NCBI RefSeq assembly: GCF_026151205.1
Contig: NC_087076.1
Location: 12,757,675-12,821,674, forward strand
Reading direction: 5' to 3'
Origin: Bolinopsis microptera
Lineage: Eukaryota > Ctenophora > Tentaculata > Lobata > Bolinopsidae
DNA length: 64,000 nucleotides
Part shown: piece after piece, positions 59,301-64,000 of the stretch
Position numbering within the stretch: position 1 is the stretch's first letter
Layout: every line of letters starts with the position of its first letter
Program-made: the position numbers and the translations under genes
The notes under the pieces: model-generated
What the model was told of the DNA's origin: nothing
Seen by the model: only the letters and a program-made list of their open reading frames with translations
Databases searched by the model: none

Positions 59301-59695
59301 CATTGATGTTAAGTTTATTTGAATTTTGAAATAAAAAATAATCGGTATTTTGTTCAGAATATCGTCCAAGACGAGCGGAGAAGTGTTGTCGTGGTTTAAA
59401 CAGCAGTTAGCGTGGGCGGGTCTTATCGTCACTTCAGAGGTCGGCTGCTCTCAGGACTTCTTTATCAAGGTACGTGGACATTGTCGCTACGGTTCTGCAC
59501 ATGGTCAAGTTCTTGATGGTTTTTTGAATTTTGGTCTTGAAATGCTGAATGACAAAACATTTTTTCCCTCAGCATTTCAAGAAGAAGATTGTGCAGGCTC
59601 TTGTTACTACTTCGCTTGTAATTTTGTACATAATTTTAAACTTGGCAACATCACTTTCCAATAAGTTCGACAAAAAAACAGAATATGTTATTTAA
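53336..59695 (+). CDS. Nine-exon gene for a 620-residue, largely disordered protein with a C-terminal membrane anchor; not recognised
   Basis: Assembled from splice sites and reading phase: exons 53336-53462, 54189-54754, 55560-55713, 56269-56419, 57478-57807, 58180-58369, 58822-58931, 59358-59469 and 59573-59695. All introns are GT-AG, all phases agree, and the total of 1863 nt is divisible by 3. The N-terminus is Cys-rich then helical and charged (AIEKRKKKQEEEKRLAKW, a probable short coiled coil). Exon 2 has a 14-residue tandem repeat (PPSPTTTSERRVLD) and acidic Ser/Pro-rich sequence. Exon 5 repeats NILEQSTQ. Exons 7-8 encode a more ordered patch (VPVIPIIECDIAF, SGEVLSWFKQQLAWAGLIVTS). The final exon encodes KKK, a roughly 20-residue hydrophobic segment (about 586-606) and a 14-residue tail, the layout of a tail-anchored protein. 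The first ATG is tentative because the frame stays open upstream. Confidence 0.72.
54828..54856 (+). repeat. Poly-G run of 29 in intron 2
   Basis: An unbroken run of 29 G followed by TGGG, 74 nt after the exon 2 donor and on the sense strand, so the pre-mRNA would carry a strong G-quadruplex-forming tract. Confidence 0.9.
55468..55559 (+). repeat. 46-bp tandem duplication of the exon 3 acceptor region
   Basis: Two identical 46-bp units (55468-55513 and 55514-55559) each end ATCTTATCCTCAG, so the 3' splice site of exon 3 is duplicated exactly. Use of the upstream copy would add 46 nt, shift the frame and meet TAA after eight codons. The downstream copy keeps the frame. Confidence 0.93.
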
Positions 59696-59933
59696 GGAAG
59701 TAAAAATCAGTATTCTAATATATTCATTTATAGCTGATTCACACATTATACCTTTATTTAACAAGCAATACCTCGTCTATAGAAGATAGGGAAATTATTA
59801 AAAACTCCAAATGTTATTGTGAGACGATTAAGAAAGATACTGGGTACAGCATTTGACACAAAATTTCAAACATGAAGATGATCCCCAACATGGTTGGGGA
59901 TATAAAAATTCCATTAAAAAACAGTAAGATAAG
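59696..59933. other. Overlapping 3' ends of convergent genes
   Basis: Between the + strand stop (59695) and the - strand stop (59934) lie a - strand AATAAA (59758-59753) and a + strand ATTAAA (59797-59802). The two likely 3' ends therefore cross over. No gene was seen. Confidence 0.5.
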
Positions 59934-61751
59934 TTATCCAAGTAAATCATGTTTAACAATGTGGCAATAATCTCGCAACTCAACGATCAAATCATTCAAT
60001 CTGCGGCAAAATGGAGTCGAACAACTTTTATTTACGAGTGAATGTTCGCTTGTGAAGTATATCGAGCAATAAACTCTCGCTATCGAAATGACTGTATACA
60101 AACGTGATAAAAACATGTCCATCTCATCATCTCCAATTTCCGGTTCCCTTTTCTGTGCTGGACACATTGACATAGACATTGATGGATCCCTCAATTTATG
60201 AAGGGATACGTCAACCACTACTAAGACTGCCGGCCATTCGGCTGAAAAAGTGTCCCTAAAGTTATATTTCCAAACTCCGCTCTGAAATGCTTCTTTCCAT
60301 TTGGTATTTTCAAAGTCTATGGAAACTATTGCTGCATGTCCTTCACCCAATTCTTTAAGTTTCTCGAGGTCATTTTGCAAAAACATAGGAATGTGATTTG
60401 AATGTTGTTTTTCATCAGAAAAGTTGTCGTTTTCAATCAAGGTAAGAATCGGCTTTGGCCCATGTATGAGATGATCTTGGTCCTCATCCCAAATGAAGCT
60501 TCGGTCATCTTGAATCCCTTGACGGAATTTCTTTATTATGGACAAGATGCTAGTAATCTCCGATGAATTTCGAATAGAATTTGATAGTTTGCGTCTGTTT
60601 TTGTGGGGAATAATATCTTCTATAATTCCCCTGTAATTATCCAAAACCAAATTTGGAACTTGAAAACATGACTGCATTAAATCATGTGATACCCAGACAG
60701 TATTAAGGAAATTGCAATCTTGTAACCTGTTACCGAGAGACTCTAGTAAAAGAATATGATGTTCTTCTTGGCGTAGATCAGTTTCGGATGTCATGCTGTG
60801 AACATCGTCAACAAACAGATGACACTCATTAAATGAAAAGTTGAAACCTCCCAGATGAGATTTGTCAGAAAGTTTGGTTAAAAGTTTGGTTAATTCTCTT
60901 TCCAATTGATTGAATTTGAAATCAAATTGGCCATCGATAATTTCTTTGTGGTATAGTTTCTTTATTGCTGCTTTTGACCATAAAGAAAATCTCATAATTT
61001 CTATATATTTTGCAAATTTCTTGAAATCATCTCCCAAATTAGCACAATCTTCCGCAAATGCCTGAATTTCTTCTGGTATCCACGACATTGCATTGTGCTG
61101 GTGATGGAAGAACTTCAAGGCGCACCATTTTCGAAATGATCTCTTGAACCAGTCTTTATTCCATGTAACCACTATAGCTCTCATTTCTGAGCACATAAGT
61201 ATGGACTGCTTTCCCAATACTTTTTCTGTGGCAATCAATAACTGTGAATCACTTATCCTATCACATATAATATCTCTTTCGTAGGAATCTGGCACATAAA
61301 TTATCACGGGATACATATGCCTAGTAATTAGATCGGGTATATCTGTAATCCTTTTGGTCGGACTAAGTTTGAAAGAGTAAGTAAGGTCAGCAGGGCCATA
61401 GCTCAAAATCTTGTTATCCTGTCCAATCACAACAAATATATGTGGACATCTCCATTGTTCCTTGAGAAGCTCCAAAAAGAGTTGAGCACCGTTTAAGTTT
61501 TTAGTTAACGTCTTTAATACAAAAAGTGCGGAATTTATATTCGATAAATCGACCGTTTTGAAACACTTTAGCATTTTAATTACTCGTAACCTTAACTTAC
61601 TGCAGCTTTCTTCTTTAGTCGTAACGAATAGGCAAAGTAATCCCTCGCCCATGTGTTCTTGGAGCTCATGAACTGTGATATAATATCTCAATGAATTCAG
61701 GTCATGACGGATACTTTCATCCGGTTCTATTAGATCCTTTGTATACTTCAT
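59934..61751 (-). CDS. Superfamily-1 helicase C-terminal part (second of two overlapping frames)
   Basis: 605 codons without intron. Residues 312-318 (LFVDDVH) sit where motif II (VDEAQ) is expected. VWVSHD (about 352-357) fits motif III. LSNSIRNSSEI (389-399) matches the N-x-R-N motif before the second RecA domain. FSAEWPAVLVVVD (502-514) fits motif V with its EWP core. LYTVISIARVYCSIYF (551-566) occupies motif VI, but Ile replaces the usual Arg. Motif II has DD for DE. There is no Walker A here; it is in the preceding frame. Residues 147-210 resemble residues 311-375 of that frame, suggesting an internal duplication. The ATG lies within the preceding stop (ATGA), in the -1 frame. It may be a separate protein, or the second half of one protein broken by a single-base change. 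Confidence 0.75.
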   Translation of the reverse strand: MKYTKDLIEPDESIRHDLNSLRYYITVHELQEHMGEGLLCLFVTTKEESCSKLRLRVIKMLKCFKTVDLSNINSALFVLKTLTKNLNGAQLFLELLKEQWRCPHIFVVIGQDNKILSYGPADLTYSFKLSPTKRITDIPDLITRHMYPVIIYVPDSYERDIICDRISDSQLLIATEKVLGKQSILMCSEMRAIVVTWNKDWFKRSFRKWCALKFFHHQHNAMSWIPEEIQAFAEDCANLGDDFKKFAKYIEIMRFSLWSKAAIKKLYHKEIIDGQFDFKFNQLERELTKLLTKLSDKSHLGGFNFSFNECHLFVDDVHSMTSETDLRQEEHHILLLESLGNRLQDCNFLNTVWVSHDLMQSCFQVPNLVLDNYRGIIEDIIPHKNRRKLSNSIRNSSEITSILSIIKKFRQGIQDDRSFIWDEDQDHLIHGPKPILTLIENDNFSDEKQHSNHIPMFLQNDLEKLKELGEGHAAIVSIDFENTKWKEAFQSGVWKYNFRDTFSAEWPAVLVVVDVSLHKLRDPSMSMSMCPAQKREPEIGDDEMDMFLSRLYTVISIARVYCSIYFTSEHSLVNKSCSTPFCRRLNDLIVELRDYCHIVKHDLLG

Positions 61752-62929
61752 AATCGTGAACTGATTATTGAGTGAAATTTGTAATGTAGAGAAGAATGCG
61801 AAAGAAACCTCTGCATAAAAGATTTCCCAAATTTCGTTTCGGAATATACATCACAGGTTACCACGATTGTTCTCCCTCTAGCACTTACAAAATCTGATGA
61901 CATTTTCCCTTGTTTTAACACCAGGCACTTTGCAGACAGCAGAAATGTTTCAAATCGTCTCAAAGCTCCCTCATTTGGGACGAAAATAAAAACAGGCCTT
62001 GTCGTTAGCGCTCTCTCTATGATCTCTAGTATCTTTCCTTGCATCAAAATAGTTTTGCCTGATCCTGCTGCTCCTTCTATCCAAAGTTTAGATTCGTCCT
62101 CAGAATAAATATCCATTTGTTCTTTAGTTAAACACCTTATACCTAAGTGCTCCTTAAAATGATCCGGTGCTTTCACAACTTCGCTAGATTTCGGTTTCCT
62201 CCATCTGATTGATAAATCTCCATTTTTCGACAGACGATCAACTCTCTCTATGGTACGAAGCAGGTCATATCGGTCCTTCAATTTGTTTCTCAATTTCGAA
62301 TCAAAACAAGCTATGCCAATCATTCGAGATCTAACTTTTTCTGGAACCGTTTTCTGATTAGCAATGTTTAAGCGCCACCATGCTTCAAAATCTTTAAAAT
62401 CCTCCTGGTAAACCAATACATTCACAATGCTAGCGGTGCTGTTGCTTAAGTCCTCGGCGATGTTGTTTTGAAACTGGTCAGCCTGACTTTCAGTTAAGTT
62501 TGGGAGGATGGTAAAAGTGTAAATTGGGAATTTATCTTCAAGACCATCATCAACATTAGATATTGCTGTTATCATCTTGTGGGTCTTTTCAAGTTGCTCG
62601 GTAGATTTTTTTAAATGTTGGCTAAAATTTTGGTTGGTCCATCCCTTTGCTGGAGCTTTGACCTCAAAACACGCGATGAACTTATTTCCGACAACTACGA
62701 AATCAGTTTCCCCATCAACGTTTGAATTAATGGAAGGTTGAAACAGAGTGTGGGTGGTTTTGGATCTACTGAAACTGTGAATCACCACCATATCCTGATC
62801 GCTCATCCTCTCAAATGCCCTGTAAACACTAACCTCGGCTTCCCATTCAAGCTGCTGACGAAGCGTGGTTGCTTGATCGTCAGAATCTTGTAAAATATCG
62901 TCATGCTTTCTCGATGTTGAAGATGTCAT
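61748..62929 (-). CDS. NERD-type nuclease plus P-loop of a superfamily-1 helicase (first of two overlapping frames)
   Basis: 393 codons without intron. Residues about 28-180 form a NERD (nuclease-related, PD-(D/E)xK fold) domain: GETDFVVV with Asp76, then FEVKA with Glu89 and Lys91, so all three key acidic/basic positions are present. LTKEQMDIYS (267-276) is a Q-motif-like segment. GAAGSGKTIL (286-295) is an intact Walker A. RPVFIFVPNEGALRRF (311-326) fits motif Ia. The frame stops after about 100 further residues, before motif II, which lies in the next frame. NERD plus SF1 helicase fusions are known in bacteria and in some invertebrate genomes. The role here is unknown; DNA repair or anti-element defence is only a guess. 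An in-frame TGA lies 30 nt upstream, so 62929 is the first usable ATG on this exon. Confidence 0.83.
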   Translation of the reverse strand: MTSSTSRKHDDILQDSDDQATTLRQQLEWEAEVSVYRAFERMSDQDMVVIHSFSRSKTTHTLFQPSINSNVDGETDFVVVGNKFIACFEVKAPAKGWTNQNFSQHLKKSTEQLEKTHKMITAISNVDDGLEDKFPIYTFTILPNLTESQADQFQNNIAEDLSNSTASIVNVLVYQEDFKDFEAWWRLNIANQKTVPEKVRSRMIGIACFDSKLRNKLKDRYDLLRTIERVDRLSKNGDLSIRWRKPKSSEVVKAPDHFKEHLGIRCLTKEQMDIYSEDESKLWIEGAAGSGKTILMQGKILEIIERALTTRPVFIFVPNEGALRRFETFLLSAKCLVLKQGKMSSDFVSARGRTIVVTCDVYSETKFGKSFMQRFLSHSSLHYKFHSIISSRL

Positions 62930-63089
62930 AATGTTTAGACTCTGGTGCCGGAGGGATCATGATCGGTGTTCCATCATTGCATTGTGTTTCTAATAGTATC
63001 TCGTACACCTCTCTGCCATGTTCCTCAATCTTTTGTATCTGCTCCTCGCGTATCTTCTCCTTGGTCATTGAATAATACGAAGCATAGTC
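62901..63089 (-). CDS. Probable 3'-terminal coding exon of an upstream - strand gene
   Basis: After a good acceptor (GGATTACGTTTAG, AG at 63091-63090) the - strand reads 62 residues and then TGA at 62903-62901. The composition is protein-like: KEKIREEQIQKIEEHGREVY (a charged helix), EILLETQ, and GTPIMIPPAPES. Its last 29 nt overlap the first codons of the NERD frame in another phase. I do not recognise the family. The frame choice assumes phase 0 and is supported only by its being open and compositionally convincing. It may instead be a leader exon of the nuclease-helicase transcript carrying an upstream reading frame. Confidence 0.45.
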   Translation of the reverse strand, partial: DYASYYSMTKEKIREEQIQKIEEHGREVYEILLETQCNDGTPIMIPPAPESKHYDIFNIEKA

Positions 63090-63091
63090 CT

Positions 63092-63522
63092 AAACGTAAT
63101 CCATTTATTAAAAAACATGGCGCAATTAAGTTACACTATACGGATACTCTGCTAACATTTTAATTGAAATTTATCAGTGAAAAAAGAGCAATTTTTGATC
63201 CAACGTAAAGTTAACTAACAAAGTAAATTTGAATCCAAATACATACAACTTTAAGTAAATTCGTAAATATTATTATACTAGAATATGTACCGAAGCATGA
63301 CAATTATATGCAAAATGATTATTGATTTTCTGTACAAGCAATACAAAATAAAACTTAGCATTAACTAAGAAGAGTAGGTTTTGGTGTAAACTATAACACA
63401 TAGCTAGACTATAAAAACACTGGGAAACCAGCTTCCTATCCATTATTTATCATCAAATTAAAAAGTTAAAAGCAATTCCGGCCCGGTTTGATAAACAAAA
63501 TTCTAGATTTTTTTGCAGCATG
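63092..63522. other. Probable intron or intergenic DNA
   Basis: AT-rich, with no gene seen. If the exon at 63089-62901 is real, this is its upstream intron on the - strand. Confidence 0.45.
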
Positions 63523-63695
63523 CGCGGAATCTCGATTTTTTTCATTCTCCGCGACAAATTGCGATTTTCTCAGATCCTCGCGACAAATCGCGATTTTTTC
63601 AATTCTGCACGACAAATCGCGCATTTTCCTTTAAATCTGAAGACCAAATTCGCATATATTTCTTCAATTCTGCGGGCCGAATATCACGTTTTCTA
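63523..63695. repeat. About six degenerate 29-33 bp units of the CGCGACAAATCGCGATTTTT type
   Basis: CGCGACAAAT(T/C)GCGATTTT recurs near 63551, 63580 and 63608, with weaker copies before and after (63523, 63641, 63674). The unit holds the palindrome ATCGCGAT. Related TCGCGATT sequence occurs at 28570-28702. The + strand frame through it is a repeat artefact. Confidence 0.8.
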
Positions 63696-64000
63696 TAAAT
63701 ATAAACAAGGTACCATGAAACATGGACAAAAAATTTTTCAGAAAAACTTTGACTTAGAAAATTTTTCTAAGGCAGAGCTCCCGCTTCCGAGCTCGTATTG
63801 CGAAAGGGAGGCCTGCCCTCCGAGATCGCATTACAAGGGGGAACCATCGAGTCCAAAATCGTACATCGAAGGGTAGGTGCGGACTTCGGAAATCGAAAAA
63901 AAAAATGTCCGCTCATAATGAACAAAAGTAGTTTCCAGAAAAACTTTTAAAAAACTTTGACTTTGTTCACAAAGGTAACACGACTCCTGTCCGACAGCGA
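63696..64000. other. Unassigned end of window
   Basis: A slightly GC-richer patch at about 63770-63860 has a repeated AGCTCGTA/AGATCGCA/AAATCGTA theme, followed by AT-rich sequence. Nothing recognised. Confidence 0.4.

Noticed and set aside
58822..59469. Identification of the nine-exon gene as an anoctamin (TMEM16)
   Set aside because: The segment from IIECDIAF to GLIVTSEV recalls the start of the anoctamin dimerisation domain, but the phase-matched next exon ends with a single membrane segment and stop. No ten-helix channel domain follows in the window.
61745..61860. Short intron joining the two nuclease-helicase frames
   Set aside because: The GT and AG dinucleotides I tried here either meet a stop or end in the wrong phase. 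I found no convincing donor-acceptor pair, so frameshift or bicistronic readings are preferred.

Overview
This is eukaryotic, almost certainly metazoan, nuclear DNA. It is AT-rich, has GT-AG introns, and carries four recognisable animal housekeeping genes: IMPACT, hyccin/FAM126, ADRM1/Rpn13 and ABHD18. It also has very long microsatellites, several minisatellites and non-autonomous DNA transposons. Nothing fixes the phylum. IMPACT, hyccin and ADRM1 each lie in one coding exon although their vertebrate orthologues have many, which suggests an invertebrate or early-branching lineage with heavy intron loss.

The window has two compartments. Positions 1 to about 37,840 hold no gene I can support. 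They hold (GA)n/(CT)n tracts up to about 490 bp, a (CA)n tract of about 335 bp, an (AGGG)n tract of about 165 bp, many 10-58 bp tandem repeats, and at least four inverted-repeat elements. Two of those are TTAA-flanked elements (16.2-18.2 kb and 19.76-21.88 kb) that share an internal sequence unit, and the second contains a nested TA-flanked Tc1/mariner-type element. The others are a foldback element at 36.4-36.7 kb and a perfect 125-bp inverted pair at 23.3 and 26.2 kb.

From about 39.6 kb to the end the DNA is gene-dense and free of long microsatellites. On the + strand lie IMPACT (39658-40602), hyccin (41129-42307), ADRM1 (43126-44064), ABHD18 (two exons, 45172-46723), and a newly assembled nine-exon gene (53336-59695). 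That last gene is predicted to encode a 620-residue, mostly disordered protein with a C-terminal membrane anchor, and I do not recognise it. Convergent with it, on the - strand, are two intronless reading frames that overlap by ATGA (62929-61748 and 61751-59934). Together they read as a NERD-type nuclease joined to a superfamily-1 helicase. A further - strand coding exon (63089-62901) overlaps the start of the first.

The first three + strand genes each have a good 3' splice acceptor 15-37 nt before the ATG, and ABHD18 has a weaker one at 60 nt. This fits either 5'-UTR introns or spliced-leader trans-splicing of a co-directional cluster. IMPACT (translation control through GCN1/GCN2), hyccin (PI4K complex at the plasma membrane), ADRM1 (proteasome ubiquitin receptor) and ABHD18 (alpha/beta hydrolase) have no known joint pathway. 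Two copies of a 3-bp-TSD MITE with GGGGTCGTTCACATATTACG termini sit in the spacers of this gene-rich half.
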